Notes under the pieces: model-generated | What the model was told of the DNA's origin: nothing | What the model saw: only the letters and a program-made list of their open reading frames with translations | Databases searched by the model: none | Part shown: positions 10,105-22,050 of the stretch, one piece after another | Numbering within the stretch: position 1 is the first letter of the stretch | Layout: every line of letters begins with the position of its first letter | Position numbers and translations under genes: made by a program | Assembly: GCA_025716815.1 (NCBI GenBank) | Contig: JAIXMN010000018.1 | Span: forward strand, 310,001-374,000 | DNA length: 64,000 nucleotides | Direction of reading: 5' to 3' | Source of the DNA: Dichotomocladium elegans | Lineage: Eukaryota; Mucoromycota; Mucoromycetes; Mucorales; Lichtheimiaceae

Positions 10105-12462
10105 ATGGCTGATTCATTGTCATTAGAGGAAACAAAGTATGTGTAATCTATCCATTTCACTGTAGATTTTATCTCATCCGTACTTTCTTTATTAGTGCTT
10201 TGCGAGCAAAGCTTGGCCTGGCCCCATTGGGTGGGGACGACGATCAGGAAACAGTCGATCCTGACAAGGAGGCATACGACAATTTCCAGAAAATGAAGCG
10301 AGAGCTCCAGAAAGAGAAAGAAGCAGAGGAAATCCGGGCGCGCATTGAAAAGTATATCATCGCTGATTGCATTTCTGTCTCTTTCTCTCATTCTTATACC
10401 TGCAGACATGCATTTATTGACTACCGCTCTCTCATTCTTTCATTAGGTCAAAGAATCGTAAAAAAAACCTCGAAAAGCTCGAAGGTAGAGGCCTCGGTGA
10501 TGCAGATAATGACAGTGAAACGAGTGCACTCGAGTGGATTAAGCGATCGCGAAAGCGGGAGAAGGAGCTTGCTGCGCGCCGGGCACGCGAATTAGACGAA
10601 ATGGACCAAACTTTTGAAAAATACGACGCCGAAGATCTCAGCGGTCTGAAGGTGGCCCATGACTTGACGGAATTCCACGAAGGCAGCGAGATGATCTTGA
10701 CGCTCAAAGATCGGGGGATTCTCGATGAGGAAGAAGGGGGCACGGATGAGCTCAGCAATGTGCAGCTCGAAGATCGCGAACGTCTACGGAAAAATCTTGA
10801 AAACAAAAAGAAGAAGTCGGCCTACAATCCATATGATGACGAGGAATTTATCCTTGGTGGGATAAAGAAAAGCATGTTACCACAGTACGACGAGGACAAA
10901 AAACCTGAAGGATTCGAGATTGGCAAAGGTGGCAAAATTAACGTTATGACCGAGGAGGAAAAGCAGCAGAGCGTGGCACAAAAACTGAAGGAGCAGACGC
11001 TAAGCTATGAGAAAATGCAGGAAATCAAAGATTATTATACCCAGGACGAAGTCAATCTCTCGTTCAAGAAGCCAAAGAAGAAGAAGAAGAAGGAAAAGTT
11101 GCGTAAGCGGATCAAGGACAACGATGATGAGGATGCTTTATTACCACCAGCAACGACTAATGGAGAACATGAGAACGTTTCTCCCTCAACTTCGGCACAG
11201 CCTGCCCGCAAAACAATCGACATGGATGTCAACTTTGTAGATGACGACGATCTCCAACAATCTCTAGCTCGAACACGACAGGCCGCAAATCGAAAGCGTG
11301 CAAAAGAGGCAAAGAAGATGACACCCGAGGAGATCGCACGAAGTATTGTAGAGCAGCGACAAGCAGCAGCTGCAGCAATGCAAGAAGATACCGATCAGGC
11401 GAATGATGAAGGTGGCGAAAGCGGACTGGTTTTGTCCGAGATCACTGAATTCGTCAATTCCCTTGGTGAAACACCCACTTTTGTCACACACGAGCCCCAG
11501 CGATCTGCGCACGTGGCTAATGAACACACACCTATGGAGACGAAGTCTGTAACGCCAGAGCCGCATGTCGAGCAGGGTGAGGAAACGCCTGTTCACATTA
11601 AAGATGTGAGCGACAATAACGAGGGGCCTGCTCCTGAAGAGGTGGAAGAGGATGCGAGTCAACCCCAGGATGAAGGTATCCCGCTTATCGAAGAGCCGCT
11701 GGTCAGCAAAGGTTTAGCAGCAACCCTTTCACTACTCAACCAGAAAGGTATAATGGTGCTAGGAGAACCGGCGCGCGCATACAATACTAATACTTTTAAC
11801 TTCCAGGCCTTGTTGCGAAGCCCACAGAAGAACAATTGAAGAATGACCGCCGGACAGCTGAGCGCATGAAATGGTTAGCCGAGCAAAAGAAACGCGACAT
11901 TCAACGAGAACGTGAGCGTCAGATTGAGAAGCAGCGCCAGCGTGAACGAGATGGACGAGCAAGTAGTGCCTCCAACCGAGACCGTGAACGCGCACGTGAG
12001 CGTGAACGCGAGCGTGAGCGTGAGAAGGAGCTAGAGGAACGTGAAATGATGCGCCAATTTGAGAAGCGCATGGAGGAGTACAAGCCCGATGTTAAACTTG
12101 AATACTTTGATGAGTATGGACGTCAGATGGACACCAAGGAGGCTTTCCGATTCATGTCACACAAGTTCCATGGCAAGACATCTGGAAAAGCAAAGACTGA
12201 GAAACGTATGCAAAAGATGCAAGAAGAGCTCAAGCTGAACATGATGAGCAGCAGTGACACGCCGCTCAATTTGGCTACTAAATTACTGGAACGGCAGCAG
12301 CGAACGGGAACGGCTCACGTCGTGTTGAGTGTGGGCAATCGGGGTGTCGTTGCTCCAGACATGCCTAATTTTACAGCGCCATCCGCAGCAGGGTCTTCCA
12401 AGAGTGCTTCCGGCAAACGATCACGAGAAGATGAAGCTGGCGGTCAAAAGAAGAAGCGATAG
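10105..12462 (+). CDS. snu66: SNU66/SART1 family U4/U6.U5 tri-snRNP protein
   Basis: Four exons: 10105-10136, 10196-10351, 10447-11747 and 11807-12462, about 714 residues. Key blocks are ALRAKLGLAPL near the start, then EWIKRSRKREKE, the long LKVAHDLTEFHEGSEMIL region and KKSAYNPYDDEE, all typical of SART1/Snu66. The middle is Lys/Glu rich with a KKKKKEKLRKR nuclear-type signal. A C-terminal Arg-Glu repeat (RERERERERE style) precedes the conserved end with FRFMSHKFHGK. Known role: part of the tri-snRNP, needed for spliceosome activation. Converges with SEC11, leaving only 65 nt between stops. Confidence 0.93.
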
Positions 12463-12527
12463 ATAAAGATAGCTGTACAGATAAAATCCCTCCCAAATAA
12501 AAAGAGCTAAAAAAAAGTAATGCCCAT

Positions 12528-13369
12528 TTATTCTCGATGAACAAGGACAAACAAACCAACCACGCCGAGCAGGGCAAACTTCATCCAAGGGTAATCGTTC
12601 ATAAGGATTGTGAGCATACCCACGTAGGGAACAAAGCTATTTTAGGTTCCGTGTGTTAATCTTCGATTATGTCATGTAGATGAGTAACAAATATGACCTA
12701 CCCTCTTACTTTGCCGACCACGTTTTCTTTGTGAATCCACATTTGGCGAGGATCGTAGAGTGCGCGATCGTCACCCCGGTTATTGTCACCCTTGGTCAAA
12801 AGGTACTGCTTCTTGGTGACAGCGCTGGTGTACATCGGATCCCTGAGTCAGTGTCTACGGCTTTTTCCATTTGTCTGCCCCGCACGCAAAAAAAAAATGA
12901 GACATACTCATCATGCAGCTTAATTACACGATGGACAATAGGAATATCTCTTCCTGGCAGCTTGAACACGCAGATGTCGTTCACATTAATGGGATCGTTG
13001 TGCGGTAAGGACAGGATCAGTAGATCGCCACGCTGAAATGCGGGTTCCATGCTTTCGCTACAGTTGATAAGGTAAGTGAGTAACCATGATGAGAGGGTAT
13101 CTCCTCATTTGGCGTGCGTATGCATGCCGACGTTTAGCGCATTCTACCTAAGAACGACAACTATAGGACTTTCCGTATTCAAAGCAAGACCAAGCGCCTT
13201 CCAGATCATCAGGGCTGTGGAAATTACTGTAAGGATGTTGAGGAACTGCAAGGCAACCTATTTAAAGAAAACGAGCCTGTTAGATGTCATTGTGGCATTC
13301 AATGTCGATCTTGATAGTAGAGGTCCTACGCGCCTGCCTTGCGTTCATGCGACGCAATTCACTGAACAT
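12528..13369 (-). CDS. sec11: Signal peptidase complex catalytic subunit SEC11
   Basis: Five exons: 13369-13334, 13257-13148, 13057-12908, 12842-12702 and 12636-12528, about 181 residues. The catalytic Ser lies in [12 protein letters not shown], created across a splice join, followed by the His in [11 protein letters not shown] and the Asp region KGDNNRGDD. There is one N-terminal membrane helix ([17 protein letters not shown]) and a hydrophobic C-terminus. Known role: cuts signal peptides in the ER membrane. Intron 1 appears to begin with GC rather than GT (CAG then GCGCGT); this is the least certain join, although it gives the expected N-terminus MNARQ-VALQFLN. Confidence 0.92.
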
Positions 13370-14117
13370 TGAGAGAGGCTGGAAAGTGGAAAGGGGCGGG
13401 GGCGGTTGTGGTTGGAGCTGCTGCCCCGTATATACACCCACACACACACACACACGCACACATGCACTTTATGGACCGAAAAGACTCCGCTTCCTTTCAT
13501 AAGCCGCTTAACCGTTTTCCGGCCCAACGTGAAAACCGGTTCTGGTATATACATGGCGATGGGCAAAGAGAAACGTATTGATATCGCCCAGACTTGCAGA
13601 CTACTGTTCAAGTGCTTTTCATTACGAGAATGAGACAAAAATGGTAGTGTCACGCTGGTAAGATGACTATGGGTGAGGTCCTTCAATACGCGAGTATGGC
13701 AAAAGAAAGACACATACATCTGCTTCCCTGTACCTTTATTACAACGCGTCGTGTATTTCATTTGCCCAAATACCTTGCTGAAACCCCTACCCCTTTCTCC
13801 GTCAAATTTTTGAAGTGTTCCCTTCTGAAGAGGCACATACCACCCAGAGCATTCAACGTTATTTTTCTACACTGGCACCTTTTCGTGATGATCGACCAAG
13901 AAGTCTTCAAGTAAGACAAAAAGGCTCTCTTTAAAGAAGTATAAGAGAGAGGATACATCGAATCTTATTTGGGATGGTGAAACCGGTTGTTACTGCCTAG
14001 GAAATTTTGACGAAAACCCATGTACTTTTGTACTGCCGTTTTATTTCCTTGTCTTTTCTTGCTTTCACTATCTCTCTTTGTTTAAACCTCTTTCCCTCCC
14101 TTTTGCTATTGTTTTCT
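13370..14117. other. Intergenic between SEC11 and receptor gene
   Basis: The shared upstream region of two divergent genes. It has a (CA)n run at about 13437-13463 and pyrimidine-rich sequence just before the receptor ATG. Small ORFs here have no family features. Confidence 0.6.
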
Positions 14118-16083
14118 ATGGAGGATGAGCTTATTATTGGTCTGACCAATGCCCAATTTGACAAACTCAAGTTGGCCACCATTGTGTGCTCTTCCATTTC
14201 TCTCGTATCCTCGTTCATCGTTACATGTGTTTATTGCGTAATGATCCTATACTACCACCGGAGAGTTGATCGAGTCTCCTTACGCTGTGTGTTAATCTCG
14301 TCCTTCAGCAACTGCGTCTCGAGCATCATGGATATTTACATCATTGCCCAGCCTGACAGCTCCGAGTTCTGCCTCTCCTCGGCCACGATCATGATGGCGT
14401 TCAGCGTCCTCACCACAACTTCGCTCGCCATAGTCGGCATCAATTTATTAGTGGTTTTCGTGTTTGGTGTCAACAAGAAGGACAAACTGCAATACATCTA
14501 TTATTCGGGCCTCATCATCTATGCCTTGCTCTCAAGCATTGTTCCCATTTATTTTGCCATCCATTCCTGTGGCGAACCAGTAGGCCGAACGTGCTGGTAA
14601 ATGGAGTCTTTTTTTTTTTTATAAAGATAACACTATCAAGTGCTTTATCTCTATAGACATTAATCGCCAATGTCCTCCTTCCCTCTCCCATTTGTAGGTT
14701 TGCGGTCTATTACGCATATAGCAAATGCAGACAATATATCTGGGTAAAAGCTCATTCAGCTAAATCTGCTGCTTGTTTTGTTAAACATAACCCCTCTTTT
14801 TTTCCTGATAGATATGGCATTATGCTTTCTACATGTTCGCAATCCTTGCAGGTGTCGTTTGTTCATCCATCTCTCTGTGGAAACTCATTCATGAGCACCG
14901 GGTGATCAAAAGCGGTGTCCTGAAAGTCACCCAAGGTTTAACAGAGTCGCCGATTACGCAGAAACATTCAAAGATTGTGGTAAAAGTCCTTGTTCGGTGC
15001 GTTTTATACACAATGGGCAAGTGTTTACTTCTTCTCCCTCGTCTTCCTATCACGTCTATATCTTATTGGGCAACCTGATGCAGAGTAATAACTGATACAT
15101 AAAATCGTTTATAGTTCCGTTTATATCCCGCGTCTGGAACTTCATTGCGCAGGTCGTCATCTTCGTTGAGGGTGTGAACCCAGCCTATTCACTTTTAATG
15201 TTCAGCGTTGTCTTCGGCTGTCTTGAAGGTATTAGCGAAATAAAATGAGTATTAGCGGCAGGAGCCGGTGATAATTGATTCGCTCTTTCATGTAGGGACG
15301 TTTGTTGCGTGCATCTTCTTCAGCGATCCTACCGTAACATCGATTTTCGCCGAAATATACGAATCCCTGTGGCGCGTTTATGTGGACGAATACCGTCGCA
15401 TCACCGTGTCGAGCGGCAGCGGCAGCGGTAGCGGTAGCGACCACAAAAGCCCTGCTGCAGCGAGCCACGGGACTGGAACTCCAGGAACGCCGTCGCATAC
15501 GATCGCCGTCCGACGTGTCAATGTCCCCTCTGCCTATCACAGCCGGTCTTCGGCCAGCAACCCTTTCCTGGCCGTTGGAGAGCCACAGCATCGTCAATCA
15601 TCGGCTGGGAGCGACAGCAAGAGCGCACGGTCAGATTTCCACGTTTTGTCTTTTGATCCGCATGACCGGAGTAAGGCCTATATACCCTACCGCTTTCCCC
15701 GCTTTGCATCTTGCATTCACTGCATCTTCTCCGCGCTCAGACGGAGCAAATACCATAGCCGCCCTCAACAACACGATTCACATGAACCTGCCCACCAGAG
15801 CCAAGTGCTCAGCGGTGATGATGATGATGACGACGACGATACCAGCTGCACAAGCCGTGGACTACAGAATGAGAGCCAACATCAAACCCTTCTGGAACCC
15901 GAGATGGGTTCCTTCTCACCGTTGGACCAGTCCTTCCATCACGACGACCTTTCCGCAGGTCGCGATATAGAGCAAACGCTCTCCAATGCAAGTTCAATAG
16001 ATCAATCCTCATCCAATTCCTCAGATCGGCAGCTCGCGGCTGAACAGGAAGCGCTGTGCAATTTCACTACCACCCAGCTTTAA
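14118..16083 (+). CDS. Seven-helix G-protein coupled receptor-like protein
   Basis: Five exons: 14118-14596, 14698-14743, 14812-15016, 15115-15228 and 15296-16083, about 543 residues. Seven hydrophobic segments can be counted at about 19-46, 52-73, 84-113, 120-143, 175-196, 240-262 and 264-290. They are followed by a cytoplasmic tail of about 250 residues rich in Ser, Gly, His and Asp, with a run of eight Asp. The layout resembles the Git3/cAMP-receptor-like class found in fungi. It may sense nutrients and act through heterotrimeric G proteins, but no ligand can be assigned. Intron 3 starts with GC (GCAAGT), which is needed to reach the frame encoding PFISRVWNF. The long tail offers many phosphorylation sites. 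Confidence 0.8.
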
Positions 16084-16380
16084 AACTCTTTGCATTTTGA
16101 TAAAATCGGATACCCCCTTGTTTTCTTTCCCTCTTTCTCCCTCCCACACCAGTAAAGAGTCCAATGCTGCATGATGTTCTTGTTTATTCGTTGATAGCTT
16201 GTTATCCTATATTGACGGAAAGGCTAAGGATGGATTTTTAGTGGGGGGGGAAAGCGCAACTGTACAGTTTCATCGATGGATGACGTGTGATAAAAGGGGG
16301 AAGGGCCGTTGGTCAGTTATTTTGTTGTATGCTTCGGAAGATAAGTGATTGTGTATGGGTAGAGTGCCAGGGTTCATATG

Positions 16381-16410
16381 TATGTGTGTGTGTGTGTGTG
16401 TGTGTGTGGA
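16381..16410. repeat. (TG)n microsatellite
   Basis: A perfect TG run sits a few bases past the stop codon of the SSADH gene (minus strand), in the gap between two convergent 3' ends. Confidence 0.9.
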
Positions 16411-16413
16411 AGC

Positions 16414-18431
16414 TTAGATACCGCCCATATTGATGTACTTGATGTTCATGTAATCATCCAAGCCATACTTCGAGCCTAAAGACGCAATGGTCCCCATCAA
16501 ATAAGGATTAGCATTAGTTACCACCGACTTGAGCGATCCGCAATCCTTCGCGGCCCTTACCTTCGCGTCCAACACCGCTCTCCTTGATACCACCGAAGGG
16601 AGTATAGCAGCTGGACAAGATGGGCGAGTTGGCTCCAACCATGCCCGTCTCCAGTCTCTCAGCAACGCGCCAGACACGGCCAATGTCGCGCGAATAGAAG
16701 TACGCGGCCAAACCAAATTCGGTGTCGTTAGCGCGCGCAATGACCTCTTCCTCGGTCTGGAATTCAAAGAGGGCAGCAATAGGACCGAATGTTTCTTCTC
16801 TGGCAATCTCCATATTGTTGGTCATGCCGCTGATCACAGCCGGCTCGAAAAAGTTTCCGCCAACGTGCTTTCCACCCACCAAGACCTCACCGCCCTTGGA
16901 CACCGCATCGTCAAGGTGGCGCTTGACCTTGTCAACAGCCCTGTTGTTGATCAGGGGGCCGTGGGTCGTATCGGGGTTGAAACCATGGCCGACTTTGAAC
17001 TTGCCCACCTTTTCCGCAAGCCGGGAGGCAAAGAGGGCATAGACGCCCTTTTGAACATAAATGCGGTTCGCACACACACACGTCTGACCACTGCCACGGA
17101 ACTTACAGGCAAGGACGCCTAAAAAAAAGAACATTCAGATCACCCCTGTTTTCTTGGATATTGAAATACAATACGAACCCTCCACTGCAGCATCAATATC
17201 CGCATCATCAAAGACAATGAAAGGAGCGTTGCCACCAAGCTCCATGGAGATCTTCTTCATAGTGCCCGCAGACTGGGACATCAGAAGCTTACCCACAGCA
17301 GTCTATTAGTGTGATAGATAGCCGAGGCAATTGTGTTGGTCAGCTCCCCACATCTTTCTCTTCTCTACATGCGTCCTGTAAACTTACGGAACCAGTGAAC
17401 GAGATCTTCTTGACGACAGGATTGGTGCACAGCTCCTTGCCAACCTCTGCAACCTTTTTCTCGGTGGTGACGACATTAATGACACCCTTGGGAATACCAG
17501 CCCGTTCGGCAAGCTCGCACAACGCCAAGGCAGAGTAGGGAGTCTCAGCTCCAGGCTTGATGACGACCGTGCAGCCAGCAGCCAAGGCGGCACCCACCTT
17601 GCGCGTGATCATGGCATTAGGGAAATCTGTAATTTATCCCTTGAGATCAGATATGCTGGAACAGCGGTTCCCTTCCTCCAACTAGAAGTACTTACTCCAG
17701 GGGGTAATGATACCGACGACACCGACGGGCTGCTTAATAGTAATGAAGCGCTGGGAGGGAATGTGGGAAGGAATGAAATCGCCGTAGGAGCGCACGGCCT
17801 CTTCAGCGAACCACTCAAAGAAGCTGGCACCGTACACAATTTCACCCTTGGCCTCGTTATAAGTCTTGCCGTTCTCCCAAGTCAGGATAGTGGCGAGGTC
17901 ATCGGTGTTCGCAAGCGTGATGTCATACCATCGCTTGAGCAAGTCATGGCGCTGCTTGCCCGTTGTCTGCGACCAGGTCTTGAATGCCTCCGCCGCCGCA
18001 TTGATGGCTTTCTTGGTCTCGTCAGCGCCCATCTCGGGCAGCTTACCGATTTCCTTGTCAGTCGCGGGGTCTTACCAGGATGCATAAGAATGAGAGAGAG
18101 AGAAAAAAAAAATCCCACGCGGAAATAGTGTATGGGTAAGCTTACCATAAACGGTGAAGGTGTTCTTGGAGGTGATCCATTCGCCGTTAATATAGGCCCC
18201 GTTACGGAAGAGCTTGGGATCCGAAATCTTTTATATGCAACAGACATAAGACATGGATGCCATCGAAGAGAGATAAAAGACAAAGGACATGGCACGCGTA
18301 CATACCTTGGGGATCTTGGTGTCGTTGACAATGGTTCGAAAGGCGGACATGATGAATTTTTGATTAGACGAAATACGTGAAGGATTGAGGCAAGCTTTTA
18401 GATAGGAATTCCTGGCAAGAGCTTGGAACAT
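16414..18431 (-). CDS. Succinate-semialdehyde dehydrogenase (NAD(P)+)
   Basis: Seven exons: 18431-18306, 18227-18146, 18070-17696, 17626-17388, 17302-17179, 17118-16561 and 16475-16414, about 521 residues. The aldehyde dehydrogenase fold is clear: IITPWNFPNAM, FTGSTAVGK, the general-base Glu in MELGGNAPF (about 295) and the catalytic Cys in [11 protein letters not shown] (about 329). The C-terminus with FGGIKESG and [15 protein letters not shown] is the SSADH pattern. Known role: oxidises succinate semialdehyde to succinate at the end of the GABA shunt. The first 42 residues are basic and hydroxylated and could be a mitochondrial leader. A second in-frame ATG at 18350 would give a cytosolic form. 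Converges with the receptor gene. Confidence 0.92.
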
Positions 18432-18666
18432 CAGAAACAGAAGGATGGGCGAAAAGATGTGAGGTTTTTATATGGGAGGGAAGGAGAAAAACGAACGGGT
18501 AAAAACACCCCGCTCCCTTTTCGACGAACGAAGCATCCCCCATTGACGCGGCGGTCTTTGAACTTTGTTACTGATGGTCCATTTCCGTCGGAGCGCATGA
18601 CAAATGATAGCAAAGCAGCAACCACTCGCGTGGTCGCGTCGAATCTTTTGCCTTTCATCTTCCCCC

Positions 18667-18837
18667 CTATAACAAACGATGACGGTCCGGGCCATCACTC
18701 ACCATATTTCGCTTCGGCTTATTCATCCACGTCTCCACATACATGTTCTTTCCAGATCTGAAAGAGAACCAATATTTCATGATCCTGATTGTAGCCGATG
18801 AAACAACAAGGGCCGTCACCGCAGCGACGTGGCCCAT
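18667..18837 (-). CDS. Candidate small protein, 56 residues
   Basis: An ATG at 18837 opens a 56-codon frame. A hydrophobic start (HVAAVTALVVSSATIRIM) is followed by a basic, aromatic segment (KNMYVETWMNKPKRNM). A GT donor-like site (GTGAGTG) follows the AATATG codons, so the ORF could continue by splicing. The pattern would suit a small mitochondrial membrane subunit, but I cannot match it to a family. It lies in the upstream region of the SSADH gene on the same strand. Confidence 0.25.
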   Translation of the reverse strand: MGHVAAVTALVVSSATIRIMKYWFSFRSGKNMYVETWMNKPKRNMVSDGPDRHRLL

Positions 18838-20087
18838 TGTTACTCCGGTCGGGCCTGCGCGCGATCTTCTGTCACGCGGAACCTTGTCTCCCGGTTAGTG
18901 GCGGTATTGCGCGGGGTAGCCTCGCTAATAGAACGTCAGCAGCAGCAGCTTGACTGGGGTAACTTTTTTCTCCTCTCTCTCTCTCTTCCCGAGAGAAAGC
19001 TTATATTTACGCCACCAGTTTCAAAAGTACTATCGCAAGCTGTACGTACTAGCTGCTATATTACAGCCTGGTACCGATATTACCAGGCATCCTTGAAAGA
19101 GACGGAACGTACGAAGCTCCGGTTACTTGTGGGCAATTGAGTCACTCTTATGGCTATTGTTCAGGGTACAAGTTGTCCAACTTTTCCTTTCTCTCAAACT
19201 CGCTTCTGCATTGATAAGAGTAGTACTGGTACCACCCACAACTCTCGTACTACACCCTATTCGTTGGGGGGGGGGAATGAGAGTGCTATATGGCCTTGAC
19301 GGCCTCAGAAAAGAGACAGATGTCATAGAAATGATGTTCAAGCAACCAGACAATGAAAGCACTCAACCGAGTTAATGAAAGCAATCACACGTTATCACAT
19401 CTTTGGAAAAAAAGTGTCGGGGATCCTTGTGTAACTCGCACTCGTAGATGGCTCGGGCCATGATGGACAAACAGGCGCCGCTGTTCCTGTCATTGCAAAA
19501 GAAAAAAACGCCCGTGACACCTACACGCATACTGTTTCTTGTGTATTCCTAACGTGAAAACACGAAAAATGAGATGCTTGCTCTGCTTCATACGCTCTCT
19601 TCTGCATGCAAAAGGGCGCTTCCTTAGATGATTCGCTTTGCTTGATTGCGAACAATAAATTTTAGGTTCACCGAAGAAATAGTCGTTAGGATGGTGCGTA
19701 GATTCCACATGTGAACCCTTGGGAGGGGGGTTCTACAGCGCGTTGGCAAGCTCTTCACACTCGTTTCGAGACCATGCTCGGTAGTCCGCTTTCACTACTC
19801 GCTGGCGCCAAACTGCAGCCGACTTTTGCGGTTTCAAGCCTTCAAACAATAATGCACGTCGACCGCAACCCCTAAAGCATTGTCGCTTCAGAAGGAAAAC
19901 CACTACATGGCCATACTTTTCAGCATCAGGAAGTAAATCTTTGAACGAAGGAAAGAGTATCCCCATCATGGATGTATATACGAAGACCGGGCGTATCATC
20001 GCTGGGCATAGATGTAATATAAAGAAGGCCGGAGAGATATGCGTTGGTCAACAGAAGACATCAGTTCCCTTTTTTATTCATTTAGCC

Positions 20088-20215
20088 TCCCCCGAAGCCA
20101 GCTAGGTGGACCATTGCGATAACAATGGCGGGACAGGGGGGAAGGATGCCGGAGCTGTTGGGCATCAATGACGGATGCGACGGCGGAAGGGTCAGAGGAA
20201 GGAATGGAGACGACA
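20088..20215 (+). repeat. Dispersed repeat, copy A
   Basis: This stretch matches the reverse complement of 55240-55372 over about 130 bases. Both copies share a conserved core with CCATTGCG.TAACAATGGC, then ATGCCGGAGCTGTT, then GCGAYGGCGGAAGG. In this copy an ATG opens a 43-codon ORF beginning MAGQGGRMPELLGIN. The other copy is frameshifted in that region. Origin unknown: a mobile element or a duplicated gene start. Confidence 0.55.
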
Positions 20216-20734
20216 GATCAACAGCACCACCAACAGCAGAGGTATCTGAGCTAGGTTGATATCATTATCTATAGAGGATTTGAAATATTATAAAATGGTA
20301 GGATGGAGCAAGTCAATATGATACGACTGAATACCGTTCAAGGAACAACAGAGGATAAGAATGGATTTGATAAAGAAGACCGCTTGCCCACGTCCGCGTT
20401 ATTTACAATAATCACCCCGGTGATTGATTGACTTGGTGAAATCAACCAAATAGATGCATTCCGAGATTCTTTATGTGCCAAATGAAAAGAAGACAGACGG
20501 ATACCATGTCGGATCAATTCTTTGTTCGTTCGCATATAGTTTATTTTTATGTTTGGATGGCTTGATAAAAGCAAGCATATCCACACTCGGAAGACCAGGC
20601 AATTAGATACAGAAGTTCATTTTATATCTTTGTAGAAGAGAGGAGGAAGTCGTGTATTTTGCATGTAGGGGAAGAAATCTGAGCTTATCTATGTCGGTTT
20701 ACACTGTGTAGTCACGCTTAACGTGTGTTTCTTT

Positions 20735-20900
20735 CATCCGAATTCTTTTGCGTAGCAGCAAGGTCAGCATGTCTTCAACATTTATTACGCGGATATCCTG
20801 TGTGAGAACAAATAGATTGATATGAGCAGCTTCTCTCTTCAACGACATGGTCTTTTCCATCATAGCAAACAGATTACTTATTTCAGAATGTATGATGGAT
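20735..20900 (-). mobile_element. Fragment of the IS630/Tc1-type element
   Basis: The core reading ATTACGCGGATATCCTGTG at about 20790 nearly repeats the block at 1330-1365. Matching flanks include CAAGGTCAG upstream, and CGACATG then TTTCAGAATGTA downstream. It is a decayed non-autonomous remnant; no transposase motif is left here. Confidence 0.6.
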
Positions 20901-22050
20901 ATAGAGATGCGATATTTTGTTATCTAGCGTAAAATTTCCGAGAAAAACGCGATGTCAATTTTAGAAGCATTGCATGTGTTTATTCTAATAAAGGATTTAC
21001 GCAACTATGATCAGTTGCCATGGTAGACATGAGGAATTGGCACAATCTAAAGGGAACCAGCAAAGAGGTACGTGTGCTATGTCTGTATACATTCGGCATG
21101 ATACAGGTTTTTTGGCAAGGGTTTATATACCATTCTTGTTTTCCGTTGTCCCACCCCCTCCTCGATTCATTCAAATAATTCAACAATAGATAGAGTCCAT
21201 CGCGAGGGTCTATCTTGTCTTGATAGGGAGAGGGAGAGGACCGGATCGGATGTACGTTTATCTTTTCCAAGGTAACACATGCTCTAAACATTTGAAGGCA
21301 CAATGTATCTTTGCCCATGGCAGTTTCGAAGTGAGATATGCATCCTATTGCCACATCCCCAACCTGTAATCAACAAGGGAGGGTACCAACCAACCAACCG
21401 ACTTTTCTTCTCTTTCTACCATCAATATGAATGCTCGCAGTCCTATTAGTACGGCCACCATCTCCTCCATATATTGTGTTTGATGGTTTCAGTGAAATTT
21501 GATTCATGGAATCACTTACAGTATCTCGTCACCACCTTGGAATGCTCATCTATACTATTCAATGTCAAAAACATGGTCTGCTTGTAATGCAGGATGTTGA
21601 GCATGGCATTGTAAAAAAGCTGGGCGTTTATTATGCACTTTTTTGTAGTGTGCGATGAATCTAAAATACATAAGGTACATATCACGTGCTCCGCAGGAAA
21701 TTTCGGTTGTTTTAGCGTATGGGTTTTCTAGATTTTTAAGTGTCCTTTTTTCTACGAATGATTAACATAAGCAGAAAAGTGCATAATACTGTACCCTCTA
21801 GTATCTGAGAAGTAGTAGATCGTTAATTAATAGGAGAATTTGTTCGGCGACTGACAGGACGGACCATAAGAAATCGCATTTTAGTAGATGTTCTGTGGAA
21901 CGTAGTGGCCAATCGCAGAAATTCGGCATATTCAGGAACCTTTTACGGGCTATTATTTCGGAACAGTTCCCACGACGCCGCCCCTATAAAAAGTCGCTCA
22001 CACTATCCTCAGTTGGATCCGAAGCACCGTATACTTCTTTTTTCTCCATC

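Larger units (their letters stand above)
18838..22050. other. Gene-poor stretch with repeat remnants
   Basis: About 3.2 kb without a supported gene. It contains the repeat copy at 20088-20215 and a transposon fragment at 20735-20900. It also holds an 88-codon minus-strand ORF at 19733-19999 that has no recognisable domain, and a G-run at about 19266. Numerous short ORFs look random. Confidence 0.5.

Noticed and set aside
16529..17122. 197-codon plus-strand ORF
   Set aside because: Antisense shadow of the SSADH exon that carries the catalytic cysteine.
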